From NCBI GenBank assembly GCA_907165275.2, contig OU015650.1, positions 13,732,001 to 13,796,000 of the forward strand: a DNA stretch of 64,000 nucleotides, written 5' to 3'. Numbering within the stretch: the stretch's first letter is position 1; each line of letters starts with the position of its first letter. The stretch comes from Zygaena filipendulae (taxonomy: Eukaryota > Arthropoda > Insecta > Lepidoptera > Zygaenidae). The position numbers and the translations under genes are program-made. The notes below the pieces were generated by a model. The model was not told the origin of the DNA. It worked only from the letters and a program-made list of their open reading frames with translations, and did no database searches. This document shows positions 49,476 to 61,736 of this stretch, piece after piece.

Positions 49476-52400
49476 TTAAAATATATCGACATCTTGGAGA
49501 TGTTGGTAGTTGCGGTCCCAGTAGCCGCCGTTGTAGAGCCAGTCCTCTTGCTTCGTGTACGGGTTGGTGCCTTGGCTGAACCATCTGTTGAATGCGATCC
49601 AAAACTTCATCTACCCAATTTCTCATATATCAAACTAGCTGTTCCCCGGGGCTTCACCACCATTAATTTGCAAGATCCCATCAAGATATTTTTAAGAAAA
49701 GAAACAGCAAAAGGCGTAGTAGGCGGCATAGTGGATATGGATGGCTGAATCCGAAATTAAAAGAAACGGCAGAAAATACGCTAAGGAGTCGATTCAAAAA
49801 TTTGGCCATCCACGCCCACTTGAAACAATAATTATCCTGCATATCGCTCAACGAGATCTAATCAAGAACGTCATACCTGGGTTGCCACCCGTCGGGCGAC
49901 TTCTTGAGCGCCTTCCTCGCGGTCCTCTGCTTCTCCTCGAGCCTGGTCTTTTCGGCGGCGGCGCCGTCGATGTCGCCCTGCTCCAGCAGCCGCACGTCGG
50001 GCCGCAGCCGGCTGTCGGTGGGGCACAGCTGGCCCTTCATGTCACGCTCCATCTCGTTCAGCGACATCGCGAACTCCGTGAACTGATAGTACTGGAATAA
50101 TTATTGGAATAATAATGATAATATCTGAACGAGCTAGCTCGACACTATTTTGCCCTAAATCCAACTTTGCTGTATGCGGTAGGTACTTGTACCTGTGTAC
50201 ACACGCCACTGATCAAGGTATACTTATATAAACAGCATATTCGTAATTAAAGATTGTGGACTATCGTGATGACTAGATATTATATTAAGTAGTAGGTACT
50301 TTTTTACTTCAACAACCCGTCCCGCCGGTATCACCCGTGACAACAAACACAGTCACGATACTCTATATGTGGGAGCAAACAGCGCCTACAATATTTATAT
50401 TCATCTCAACACAATAGTATAGATTATTATTACCATCCAATATAGCTTTTTATTTATTTATTTATTTATTCTTTTTTGCACAAGAGGTACAAATGGCTAA
50501 CTTAATGCCTTGCCCTCTCAAACAGTTAACCATTTTTATGTTCTGATCAACTGAACCGATCAACTAACTAGGTCTCTGCCTCCGACTGCCTCCCCACGCC
50601 TCACGACCATGTAGTGGTAAGCCTAGAGATGGGAGCAGTGTAGGCTGTGGTGTGTGTAACGGACAAGAATATCAACACATAAATATCATTTCCACACGAG
50701 CCGCTCGCCTGCAACACTAGAGGGGACTGAAGTTTTATCGATTTCCTTATTTCACAGATAATATAATACTATACTAGCTTATTTTTAATGTCACTGGTGC
50801 GAAATTACTCTATTCCTGTACTATGTGTGACACATTGAAACAGGTTTGAGAAATGATGCAAGGAGATACTACAAACTTTACTCCATATCTGGTCACTTTC
50901 TTCACACCTAGTCCAGTCAATTTCATAAACTCAAGATATCTTTTGTATCCGAAGATTAGGCATAAATTCGTCCATTCCAATCTAGACGTTAATAGATTCA
51001 TTTGCAGATGTCCGAAGGGATAGTTGTCGAAAAACATATCTCACTTGGCCACTATTGACAGGACGCGGACTCGCTTCCCAGAGCGTGACCGAGCCGGGTA
51101 TGTCGATGTTGTATGTTTCATCAGGCTTTGGCACCTCATCTGAATTCTCGGGTTCTTCAGACTGAAACAATTTGAAATAAGTCCTCAAGGTTTCTTTGTT
51201 CGATTTACGCTAAAGATTTTTAGTGATATCCACATGAGATTCACCGTGGTAACTATACCGATTTGATATAAATGGTAGTTAACTTTAGGAACTGCTAATG
51301 TATGCTAAACTAAATATACAATAACTTAAAGGTGCTGTGTGTGAGATTGAAGAACTTACGTCTTGTATGGACATGGAGCGCAGTGCGCCAACTTTGAAAC
51401 TGTTTAGCTTGGCGAGCACTTTCTTGGGTGTATGCGAGGGTGTCTGTGAACTCGCCTCGTCTCCACGCTCCTTGGACCACTGGTCGTACACCGCAGCGCT
51501 GCAGCACTTGATGTACTCGGTCCATTTGCCGTATAGGAAACGGAGACGTTTCTTGCTGGAATTAAATGGTGTGAGGAATAAATCGAATCTGCGAATGCTA
51601 ATCGAGTCCTACATACCGCGTGATTAATCACAATAATACCTACTCTGTTTCTACTTACAATAATGGAATTAAGTGGTTGCTATTGTTATACTGTAAGGCG
51701 CTTTAACATTGCACTTCTAAGTTACTACGTATATATTGGTAAGAATTAAAATGCTCCTTAAATCTTTTTAAATAGATTGTAAGACCTCGAAGTAATGTTA
51801 CTCAAGGAACATTCAGAAAGTATTTTTTGTTTATAAAAAAAGTTCTTTAGTAATCTCAGGATCGATCGACAAAACACAAAGATTTGACTCCAGCTACCCT
51901 ACGACTTGGTTTTTATTCATCTTAAGTTTGATATTTCTCATAACCCTTAAACCCTGACGTACTTACTTTGGATCAACAATGAATCCATCGACTCTGTGCA
52001 GATCTCGATTATTAAAACCAGCAGGCTTGAAAGACAAATTGGCTTTAAGCCCAGCTCCTCCATGGCAGACAACCTCCATGGCACCGTACTGTTCAATCCA
52101 GAGCTTTCCTACTATCACGTTATGGACGCAGCAATTGACATTGGTCCAGGTGTACGCTTCTCCCCATCTGAAAGGGATAGGTTCAGTTGGATAGGTTTTG
52201 GCTCAAGATCAAGTTTTCAGAATTTTTGGGCGTTCTCGTATTATGAATCCAACCCTAAATTATTAAAATACGATTTCTCTTTTACGAGTGATTCAACTGA
52301 TTACAGCAATCGGGTTATTGAAAATTTTAGAAATTCCCCCGGAATCTTTGTATCGGGATGAAAATATCCTATTTCATTTAGGAATACCTACACTTAGGCT

Positions 52401-55056
52401 TACACAAATCTAAAATTATAAAAAAGCGTACTATGTACCTCGGAAGCTCAACAGTGACGTGCCCCTTGGGTTGTACCTCAACGCTTTTGCCGCAGAACTT
52501 CAGTTTGGGGTGAACAGACCCGTGGAACACGAAATGGGGGCTGTCGGCGTGGAAGGCCGACACCGGTGGATGGTGAGACACCTAATACATAAGCCAATTT
52601 TAGTGATATATTCTCACTATGGTGATACACAACGAGCTGCCAACTGAAAACCAGCGCTAGGTGCCCACACCTAGCTAATGCTCAGTTGGTGACCCTTTCG
52701 GCAGAGCATGCAAGAGATATATGTCTACAAATTCAGATTAGGCACTGTTTATGTTTGTCTTTTTCTGGTGTGTTGTGCTGAAATAAATGTATTTTCTTTC
52801 TTTCTAATAAATTTCACAAAACAAAGATGCCAATGAATAAAAGCAGTGTCAGTCGTTATAGTTTTTTCCATTTTTCAGGCAACATTTCGGATTATTCTCT
52901 GAAAACTTTATTGGAACTATCACAAAAAACCTAGGCATTGTTTCCTTAATGTGTGAAATAAAAGTACCTACCTGTTCGCAAACGGCTCTGAACTCCGGTC
53001 GCTCAAGTTCGTACGTTTCGCCCAAAAGTGGGTTGAAAGGTTTGCCAAGTCGCTCCCAATTCGATGCGAGCGCACTCACCGCGAACGCTGGAATCATAAC
53101 CAACCTTTAGATGGCGAAGGAGCCCTGAGTGAGGGTGGTACAAGGGTCATTAGTCTCCGAACCATTTAAGATATCGATCTAAGAAGTAAGGTACTTAGAC
53201 GTTCAACAATATAATATGAATAAAATATTTATTATCGTAATAATAATGCTACGAGGAAACCATTCCGACATTTGAAATTACTCTATCGCAGTTTACTCTT
53301 ATCCAGGTTATTTAAGTCGTCAATAAACAAAGTTTTCCCAGAGTGGAAATCGAATCCTTGACCTTTAAACTTTGTAGTGGCATTTCACCAATTCAGTCGT
53401 CAAAATATTATGGTTATTTTGTTTATTATTTGTACTTAGCGTTTTAATGCCCATAATTTCAGAATTCATTAAGGAACAAAAAATTTCAGTATCAAAGTCT
53501 ATATAGTACTTATCTATATCTTAGGCGCTTATTTTAGGACCTAAAGTAGATTTTTTGTATTAAACCAACGGCAAAAGAACCGTTGGTCACAGATGGATAT
53601 AGATAAGCAATAGTGTGTTAACCCACACTGGAGAAATTTTGAGTAAATCCTGTTTTAAAACTATAGCGCCATTTTGTGTCAACATTTTTTTATGTTCAAC
53701 ATATTGTAACAATATATTTATACAATCTAATGAAGTAAACACATTTAAAAACATTTTCTAACTCTCAATAAATCGTTCTGTATCAATAACTTAATTTTGT
53801 GGGTTAACATGTTATTGCTTATCTGCGTCCCGATAATATAATACTGTACCTACTAGTCATATGATGCTACACCTTGTGTCGCGGGTTCAAACCCCGATCA
53901 GGGTAAAAATGGGTTTTTATAACATAAGTATATATTTACAAATAACATGTATGTATGTATGTATCAGTGGCGAAGGTACCATATAAGCCGATTCCCACCG
54001 GCTTCCCTTCAGAAGTTGGGAACACAATCCCTCTCTCTGCCGTAATTTAGAAATAGCACAATTAGTAATTTTTGTAGGAAGGATTTATCGAATCTACTGA
54101 AATACAAAAAAAAATATCTCTACTGAGTAGAAAATATTACAAAACGCCTAAACTATCAACAAATTTGCTCTTCAACAACAAATTGTTATAAAATAAGCCG
54201 GTGGCGCGATCGGCTTTTTGGCAGTTAAACTTCCATACAAAATAATGCCGTGACGTCACATCAAGGTCGCAGGCAGCCGGCTAAAGTAGCTACTGTGGCA
54301 AGCCGCTGCAAATCGAGTTACTCCCTCCGTCTTGCTCACGCGCACGCATTTTCTATTACTGTCTCATCAAATATCCTTATTGGATTTGGTCCTAGAAATT
54401 CGAAACGAAGCGGACATTCTGTGTTGACTGTTGACAGACAACTTGAGTTTATGACGAAAAAAATTAAAATTTATAGGTATTTGAATTTATTAGTTAGTGT
54501 CACGTGTTAGAATTTATTACTTGGTATTAAATAGTGATTACTGAATAGTATTATACCTAATTGGATTTTTTTTGTTGTGTGTAATGATAGTGAAAGCAGT
54601 TACGCAGACGTATGTTGAAATTAGGTATTTGCAGTGAGTAGATAGTTGAAGTTACGTATTTATAGTAGGTACCAAATAGATTTCCGAGTTGCCTCTCTCA
54701 ATATTTCACCCTTCGCCACTGGTATGTATAAAGTATATCAATTAACTGGTACTCATAGTACAAGTAAGTTTGGAACCAGGTGGCGTTGTGTGACAATATC
54801 CAACCATTATTTTTAGACATAAGTTAGGATCTCACCAGCAATATATTCCATTCGAGCGACGGGGTCCGTTTGCTCCGAAGCCATTCGCAGCAGATGCGCA
54901 TACTCCAAATACTCAAGCATCCTCTGGAGGAACGAGAGTGGCTCGTTGAACACCACCGGCATCGTGATCTTCGACAGCTCCTTGCCGACGCAGTTCTTCA
55001 GAACGGACCACAGCGAGAAATCGCCTCGGCTGAATTGTGCCACTGGGAGTGAGGTC
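49476..55056 (-). CDS. Oxysterol-binding protein-related protein, ORP1/ORP2 class (3' eight exons)
   Basis: Lipid-transfer protein of the OSBP family, which moves sterols and phosphoinositides between ER and other membranes. Eight exons join in frame to 438 aa: 55056-54836, 53087-52972, 52581-52439, 52167-51967, 51555-51360, 51161-51045, 50091-49877 and 49584-49476 (TAA 49476-49478), all with GT-AG borders. Nearly the whole ligand-binding domain is visible: [56 protein letters not shown], the signature [53 protein letters not shown], and a C-terminal [20 protein letters not shown]. The first visible base completes a codon from an upstream exon. About 45-50 N-terminal residues of an ORP2-like protein are missing and were not found up to 64,000. 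Ankyrin and PH domains of long ORP1 forms are also unseen. Confidence 0.94.
49634..49665 (-). mobile_element. Helitron-like 3' end remnant in the last ORP intron
   Basis: ACTAGCTGTTCCCCGGGGC then TTCACCACCATTAATTTG. Confidence 0.5.
50448..50660 (-). repeat. (ATTT)n-led interspersed repeat in ORP intron
   Basis: A TTTATTTATTTATTTATTC tract is followed by GCACAAGAGGTACAAATGGC and ACTTAATGCCTTGCCCTC. On the minus strand it would end in an (AAAT)n tail, like the 3' end of a LINE or SINE. It lies in the 50092-51044 intron. Confidence 0.45.
52636..52804 (+). mobile_element. SINE-like repeat GCTGCCAACTGAAAACC, copy 2
   Basis: Same start (GCTGCCAACTGAAAACCAGC) and end (GCTGAAATAAATGTATTTTC then TTTCTTTCT) as 23816-23997. 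In the ORP intron 52582-52971, opposite to the gene. Confidence 0.65.
53090..53590. other. ORP intron, nothing assigned
   Basis: Part of the intron 53088-54835. No element recognised. Confidence 0.45.
53595..53830. mobile_element. MITE family 4, copy 2
   Basis: GGATATAGATAAGCAATAGT at the left, ATTGCTTATCTGCGTCC at the right. 236 bp against 234 bp in copy 1 at 15632-15865. No clear target duplication. Confidence 0.7.
53860..53930 (+). mobile_element. tRNA-like repeat fragment
   Basis: GTCGCGGGTTCAAACCCCGA is a B-box stem-loop in a simple context, followed by ATGGGTTTTTATAAC and a (TATG)n tract. It is not a full cloverleaf. Confidence 0.4.
53935..54830. other. ORP intron, nothing assigned
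   Basis: GTATGTATGTATGTATCAGTGGCGAAGG near 53,947 may be a repeat junction. No gene. Confidence 0.4.
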
Positions 55057-55059
55057 CTA

Positions 55060-55680
55060 AAGGAAAATCCAAGGTCATCATTCAAGAAGCTCGACTGTGA
55101 ACTCAGTTGCCTACCCCTGACGAAGGACTCCCAAAGAGTCTGAAACATGTCGGGCCAATAAACTATTATAAATGCGAAAGTTTGCTAAAGTTAAACCCAC
55201 TAACTAAATCTAGATTTAATTTAAGGGAAGTTTAAAAAATAACAAAACCTAATTAAAGTAAAAAATTTAAATATTTAGTTTACAATTTAATTTGATAAAG
55301 TCTTATAAGATTATTAAACTGCTATATAAATTACGACTTAATGACCGGCGCAAGTCGTTCTTAATAAGTGTTACGGTACAATATTGATGGTAATTGTTTT
55401 CATTTCGTTGTAAATTCGCTCACAATATGTACATTATTATCAAACTAAAGACAGTCATGTTCCTAATTGAGAATAAAGGAAAATTAATCACTTTATTTGT
55501 AGGTAACTCCTTATTTGTGCTAGAAATGTTATTGGTATAAGCACCTACATTAAATAAACTCAGACGTGCCATATTGATTTTAGCTTAGCAACTGGCACAT
55601 GGGCTAATTTATTGACGAACCACCTTATATTTTTTACGGAAAAACATTGACATTAAACTGGAAAGTAACTTTCTTGTAAA
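55060..55680. other. ORP upstream intron or intergenic, nothing assigned
   Basis: TGACGAAGGACTCCCAAAGA...GAAACATGTCGGG near 55,117 looks like a fragment of a common animal repeat. No exon seen. Confidence 0.4.
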
Positions 55681-55682
55681 TA

Positions 55683-55875
55683 ATATATATAAAATTCTCG
55701 TGTCACAATGTTCGTTCCCATACTCCTCCGAAACGGCTTGACCGATTCTCATGAAATTTTATATGCATATTCAGTAGGTCTGAGAATCGGCTACTATCTA
55801 TTTTTCATCCCTCTAAAGGGAGTTCCTGCGGGAATTTCGAAACTCACGCGGGTGAAACCGCGGGGCGCAGCTAGT
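55683..55875 (+). mobile_element. Helitron-like element
   Basis: ATATATATAAAATTCTCGTG to GGGGCGCAGCTAGT. Confidence 0.65.
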
Positions 55876-55879
55876 AAAT

Positions 55880-56520
55880 AATATATAAATAAATAAATAG
55901 AAAAAGAAGAAGGAAGTTTGACTAGCCAAAGATAATTTGAATGGGAAAAATAGCCAAGTTACAATACATGCATACATACATGCTCCTTTTTTGAGAATTA
56001 TTATCTACAGAACTTGGCACCTATTTAGATCTCTGCAATCCTTTTGTCGGCGAAGATGACAACCAAGCATATTTTTAATACTGAACTTGGAACTCCACTT
56101 TCACATTTATGTTTTTGATGATACATTTCACAAACTAGGTGTAACTTTGTAGTTACAATTCAAATAAAAGTATCGATTAAAAGCAGTCAGTCGTGCAAAT
56201 CTCCATCCGTCACAAAACTTCTTGATGACTCATTTGCAAGGCTATAATCAAGTTACAAGCACTTAAGTTTCTGTGATTTAAATCCGTACCTACGGTTTAT
56301 ACTTGATATTATAGAGTTGTGGGTATTAGAGGAGAGTCTATACGTTCAAGGTCCCTTGGGAACGGATCAATACCAAAGCGGTCGAAGAAACGACTTCTAA
56401 AAAAGGTCGGGATGAGAATGAATTAAGAAAAAGTAAGTAAATATATATGGTTGGTATGTAGTAGGTACATATACCTATAAAATAATGCAAGAAAAATGTT
56501 TGCGTAGGTACAAAAATACC
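55880..56520. other. Nothing assigned
   Basis: No gene or clear element in this stretch. Confidence 0.4.
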
Positions 56521-56526
56521 TATCCC

Positions 56527-56715
56527 TTAATATTATAAATGCGAAAGTAACTCAGTCTGTCTGTAACGCTTTCACGCCTTAACGGCTCAACCGATCGTTA
56601 TGAAATTTTGCATACACATTGTCAGGAGTACAGAGTAGGACAAAGGGTACATTTTGTCCCGGAATCCCCGCGGGAACCACGAAATTAATGCGCGTGAAAC
56701 CACGGGAAACAGCTA
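56527..56715 (+). mobile_element. Helitron-like element, classic subtype, near complete
   Basis: TTAATATTATAAATGCGAAA to GTGAAACCACGGGAAACAGC then TAAT. Confidence 0.65.
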
Positions 56716-56719
56716 ATAT

Positions 56720-57295
56720 GATCATATTTTTAATTTAGTTAATCTTTGCTTAGAGCTCTAAATTATCTAATTATCCTTCGAAATTATCTTATCTTTCTAA
56801 ATTCCATTAAGTTCCTTATAGGTTACTTAAGTACCTAGTTACTAGGTATCTAGGTACTTATCTAGTTACTTAAGTACGAACGAACGTTGAAAGAGAAATT
56901 ATTATTTACTTAGGTTTACGTGGGTGTTCGCGTTGGCGGTAATTTGATCGAAGAAGTCACCTTCATCAATTTTATTATGGCCTTGAAAATGTTCTTCTCT
57001 CTACTTGTATTGCGTCTCGAGTAGGTATGAGCATAAGCGTCGCGGGTATAGGGAACGTGCACGAACTATAGGTGGCAGCACTAAATCGACAAAAGAGACA
57101 CTATGCGGACAGTAGAGGAAACTTATTAAACTTGTCATCGTGCTTTCGAAAGGAAGATAATAATTGAAGTTGAAGTGAAGATAGTTTTGTTTTCATAATT
57201 ATGTAAATAAAACTATCTTCTCAATAAGGTATATTATATTTTTGAATAGGTATGATAAAAGTTATAAAATATGGGTTCCGGTCTATCTATATCTA
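56720..57295. other. Nothing assigned
   Basis: Contains a dyad-rich GTACCTAGTTACTAGGTATC near 56,831. No gene. Confidence 0.4.
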
Positions 57296-57298
57296 GGT

Positions 57299-57826
57299 AT
57301 ATACTTATAATAAAACTGTATATAGAGAGGTCAATTCTTTACATTGAATATAATATATTCAAAATTAATATTAGAAGATGAATGGTGATCGATACTGATG
57401 CCAAAAAAGCAATCAGTAAATTTTTTGTCCGTCTGTCTGTCTGTCTGTCTGTCTGTATGTGCACGCATGGGTCAAAACTAGTGAAGGGATTTTAACCAGC
57501 TTGGTACGGTTGTAGTCCATACTCCTGGACAGGTTATAGGCTATATAATAATTATAATATCATTTATAATAATAAATATATAACGCTAAGACACATAGGA
57601 GCTTAGAGGTGACGATAAATTTGAAGCAAGTCGGATGAAAATGCGCTTTCGAGCTCTTATCCTCGTATACGTTTACTCAATCACGCAAAAACGGCTCAAC
57701 GGATTTGGATGAAATTTGACGTGCACGTTGTCAGGGGTACAGAGAAGCACATAGGGTACTTTTTATCCCGGGATTCATGCGGGAACTCCGAAATTATCAC
57801 GGGTGAAACCCCGAGGCACAGCTAGT
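57299..57826 (+). mobile_element. Helitron-like element, large subtype, copy 2
   Basis: ATACTTATAATAAAACTGTA to GAGGCACAGCTAGT. It is longer than copy 1 (46907-47385) through an AT-rich insertion near 57,545. Confidence 0.75.
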
Positions 57827-58030
57827 CATCATCAATAATAATTAATGATCGTCAGCGTGGCCAAAATATGTCAAAAGGTTTTTAAGCTTTTGAGGCTGAC
57901 CATGTACCTATTGGATGTTGAAGAGATGAGGATGAGGAGGATGATCTAATGAAGAACATGAGGCTGTGAAAACTGGTAAAATTGTCGCACAAACTAAAAT
58001 ATCCAATGTTTACGATAAGAAAATAATCCT

Positions 58031-58275
58031 TACTAATATTATAAATGCGAAAGTGAGTTTTTGTTTGTTTACTTGTTTGTTACGCTTTTACGCCTGAACG
58101 GCACAACCGATCATCGTGAAATTTTGCATACAAGTGTTCAGGAGGTTTATTTACTACTAGCTTTTCGGAATTCCTGAACTCCGGACTGTCCGGAACTTCA
58201 AACAGCTAATGGAAAATAAACCCCCTGAAAACTTGTATGCAAAATTTCACGATGATCGGTTGTGCCGTTTTATTT
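58031..58275. mobile_element. Head-to-head Helitron-like 5' parts forming an inverted repeat
   Basis: The left arm 58097-58152 starts AACGGCACAACCGATCATCG and ends GGAGGTTTATTT. The right arm 58216-58271 is its near-perfect reverse complement. About 63 bases separate the arms, and only the left copy has the ACTAATATTATAAATGCGAA start. Confidence 0.75.
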
Positions 58276-58279
58276 TTTG

Positions 58280-59200
58280 TTATTTTTTATCGATGTATTG
58301 ATAGTTGATACATCCAGAAATACAACAATGAATTGTGATTAGCTAGAATAATAATTTTCACTAGTAAAATTAATCCTGTTTACTTGTCATAAATGTGAAT
58401 GGCAACTATCAATAGATTCGGATTGGCGACGCCAGTTGGCAGCACCGTCGTTGTGCACGTTCCCTATACTTCTCCCTTGTTGCCGGTCAAAGGTCCCCAG
58501 GAACAAGTACGCTCTGTGTTGCTATTGAAATTCGACTTAAGGTGACAAAAACTAACAACTTACTTTTACCTACTAAGGTCAAAAATGGCGTTTTTTATGA
58601 TTTTATCACTCGTATCTATCCAGCATTTTGATATACAACAAGTTGGCTGAAAGAAATCCTCTTGTATTTCATAAAATGCTTCTATAATAATTATACCTCT
58701 ACAATATATAACTCAGAAGCACCAAAATATTACATATCGCGCCCCTTTGGATTTCCCTAATATAAATATAGTAAAACGTAGTGATTACCTTCTCTCTGGG
58801 TACCTACCTAAACTTATCGTGACGTCATTACTGACCTAGTCGATTGTTGCTTCCGTTTATACTCTCACTTAGGTATTTCCTAGCGCGAGAAACGTGTTCA
58901 GGTATTGTGTACATACCTAACACACCTATCTAGTTCATGTTATATTTATGGTGTGAGAAATTTACTGTACCTACACAATCTGTTCGCGTATTACATAACA
59001 ATTTACAATATCACAAGCTCGGTGCAAGGTCGCGTCCACGGATCAATAATGTAGAGATTTCGCGCCCCGTTTCCAGTAAAAGTGAAACGTTTCCATCCGG
59101 CGTCCTATTTTTACCGCATAAAAACACAAAACAAAGAAATGTCTAGGAGGAAGCCTTTGTCTATAGATATAATTAGTAGGTCTTTGGTTCCCATAGCTGT
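58280..59200. other. Nothing assigned
   Basis: The ORF at 58937-59146 is unrecognised. No element ends found. Confidence 0.4.
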
Positions 59201-59204
59201 TTAA

Positions 59205-59441
59205 CGGCCGCACTCAGAGTCAACTTTAATGATTACTTAGTTAAGTATAGATTTTTAAAACAAAACTGCCGCAATCAGACTAGTTTAATAAATTAATGTT
59301 AATTGGCATTTAAATAATTAAGTTACATCTCATTAAATGCCAATTAATATTAATTTACTGAACGTCTCTGATTGCGGCAGTTTTGTTTTAAAAATCTATA
59401 CTTAACTAAGTAATCATTAAAGTCGACTCTGAGTGCGGCGG
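59205..59441. mobile_element. PIF/Harbinger-type MITE (family 7), copy 2
   Basis: 237 bp, CGGCCGCACTCAGAGTCAAC to the inverse end, flanked by TAA at 59202-59204 and 59442-59444. TAA here and TTA at copy 1 together fit the TWA target rule. Confidence 0.82.
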
Positions 59442-59444
59442 TAA

Positions 59445-60165
59445 GACTGGCTTGTAATAAATGTAAGCTAAGTAATGTATTCGTACACAACTTAAAAATA
59501 AAAGGAACTCTAGAGTCTATACTCCAATTAACTTTAGAATCATCATCCAAGTAAAAAATATATGACTTAATTTCACTCTATGATTAACGCTGTTTTATTT
59601 TACCAATTAACAAGCGTAAATGCTAATTAAATTATGGAAATTATTCTTATTATAAGTGAAATTAAGGCACAGTCAATATTTATAGACGCAAACAGTCACA
59701 GTTTCATAATTTTTTGTAGACATGTTGAAAAAGTAACAACTTGACTCTACGGAGCCAATCTTTGTCAGCAGTTTTCGCAAAAGTGTGTATGTAGGTCCCT
59801 CTTTCACATCGTAACGGAGATCGATTTTGGGCAGACTCTTTAGAAGTTCGCCACATAGTATTACTTATATATATTATAAGGGAAAGGTCCCTCACGTAAA
59901 TACCATCGTAAATACCTACTTATGTCGGACTTGAAACGGAGGGTCGAATAGCTATACAGCGAGGACAACGGTACGAACGTGCCTTGATTATTTTTATATG
60001 TGCAAGAAAATAGCTATAGGTATATGTATGTACCTACTTCCCCACGCTTCACTCAGGAAATATAAAATCTTCACTGAGGAAAATCTGAATTTCATTGTCT
60101 ATTTGCTACAGCTGTGATCTTCCGTATCACTAGGTACATAAGACATATTATACAACAAAGTCCTC
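59445..60165. other. Nothing assigned
   Basis: The minus ORF at 59704-59895 has no recognisable domain. Confidence 0.4.
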
Positions 60166-60169
60166 CGCC

Positions 60170-60310
60170 GCGTCTGTCGGTCTGTCTGTTCGCAATAAAC
60201 TCAAAAAGTACTGAACGGATTTTTATGCGGTTTTCACTAATACATAGAGAGATTCAAGAGGATGGTTTATAAGTATTGTTTATCCTGGAATTCCCAAGAG
60301 AACTACGAAA
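60170..60310 (+). mobile_element. Helitron-like element lacking its 3' hairpin
   Basis: CTGTCGGTCTGTCTGTTCGC, ATTTTTATGCGGTTTTCACT, ends at AATTCCCAAGAGAACTACG. Confidence 0.5.
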
Positions 60311-60320
60311 TTTATATATA

Positions 60321-60512
60321 TACTAACTGTCCCCCGCGATTTCATCCGCGGTAATTTCGGAGTTTCCGCGGGAATTCCGAGATAAAAACTATGCTATCTT
60401 TTAAGTTGGACCATATTATTTAATGGTTACAAAATTTTATCAAGTTCCGTTCAGTAGTTTCGGAGCCCATCGCGGACAAACAACGTGACACGTGATTTAT
60501 ATATATTAGATA
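60321..60512 (-). mobile_element. Helitron-like element
   Basis: ACTAACTGTCCCCCGCGATT to TGATTTATATATATTAGATA. It faces the truncated copy 60170-60310. Confidence 0.6.
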
Positions 60513-60514
60513 GA

Positions 60515-61540
60515 TTAGATTAGATTAAGATAAGATTATGTTCTCAATTTTGGGCAGGTTATGATTTTGTTTCAAGTGGTGCGGACAAATTAAAAAAGCG
60601 GCAACTAGGAATACCTAGTATTTATTTCTTGAATTATTTGTGTTTCAAATTCGAAACTCATTAACAAAGATAATTTAATCACCTCGCTCATTACTGCCCT
60701 AACAGCTCGACCGTACGCTCGTTAAGTGCGAAGGACGTAAGTAGAAAAGAATGAACAAATTTACAAATAATATTATATACTATATCGGCGAGAAGTCGGG
60801 AGCACGGGCAGTGGAGGTGAGCGTTCATGCATTGTAAAGGGTACCCATTAAACCTACACCTGGGTCGCAAGTCCCAGGCACTGCTCCGTGTTCCCTACGG
60901 ATATCTGGTATGCTGTACAACTTCTGTGTTGGTGCAATTCATTGTAATAGTTTCTAGTTCATTCTAGATGTGTCGCTCAGCTAATAGTCTCGGTCATACC
61001 TTTGCCTGCCTTCAGTTATATTGTGTTATGTTATCATCATCAGTTAGTCAGCTATCATTACAATGCAGATAACTATCTGCTGTTATCTGCTACTATGTTC
61101 TTCTTGCTATTCTACATACATATAAAAGAATATACCTAACAATAATTATGATAAAAATAAACCAATACAAACAGCTAACTTGTAATGGCCATGACACAGT
61201 AAGTTATTTTCCCCTTTGTGCTTTAGAAAAATCCTTTGTCTTGAATCAAGTGACTTCATTTCAACACACTTGTGGTTTGATCTAAACCTGTGAAACAGAC
61301 TGGGACGACAATCTCAAGGCCGGCCGGTTGGGATGCGATCAATACGGCCGGGAGCGGTTCCCGAACTGGGGGTCTACTCGCGTTCGTCGATGTGCTATAT
61401 TATTATCGGTCGACATTAAAAAAATAACTGAAAAAAGAACTACCTACTACCTCCATGGGCCTTAGCTCTATGTTGCAATATTCGTTGCACTAACGCTCAT
61501 CTAAGTGAACGAAGGATGTTATACTCCGTGTTTTTTTATT
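60515..61540. other. Unassigned, with splice-like motifs
   Basis: CTGCCCTAACAG near 60,695-60,706 and GGACGTAAGTAG about 30 bases later could bound a mini-exon on the plus strand. GTGGAGGTGAGC near 60,811 is another donor-like site. No coding frame links them. Confidence 0.2.
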
Positions 61541-61544
61541 TAAT

Positions 61545-61736
61545 AATGGCTGTGCCCCGCAGTATCACTCGCGGTAATTTCGAGTTCCCGTGGGATCATG
61601 ATAAAAATTATCCTACCCCGATGTCACTCAGTACTACCGTAGCTTCTTATGAGTGAAAGAATTTTCAAAATCGGTCCATTAGATCCAGAGATTACCCCCT
61701 ACAACGTCACAAACTCACAAACTTTAGCTCTATAGA
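61545..61736 (-). mobile_element. Helitron-like element, subtype of 9157-9364
   Basis: AATGGCTGTGCCCCGCAG, TACCGTAGCTTCTTATGAG, ACAACGTCACAAACTCACAA. Confidence 0.6.

Noticed and set aside
49741..50100. 119-aa plus ORF rich in leucine and proline
   Set aside because: Antisense of the ORP exon 49877-50091.
54870..55143. Plus ORFs over the ORP exon
   Set aside because: Antisense of the exon 54836-55056.
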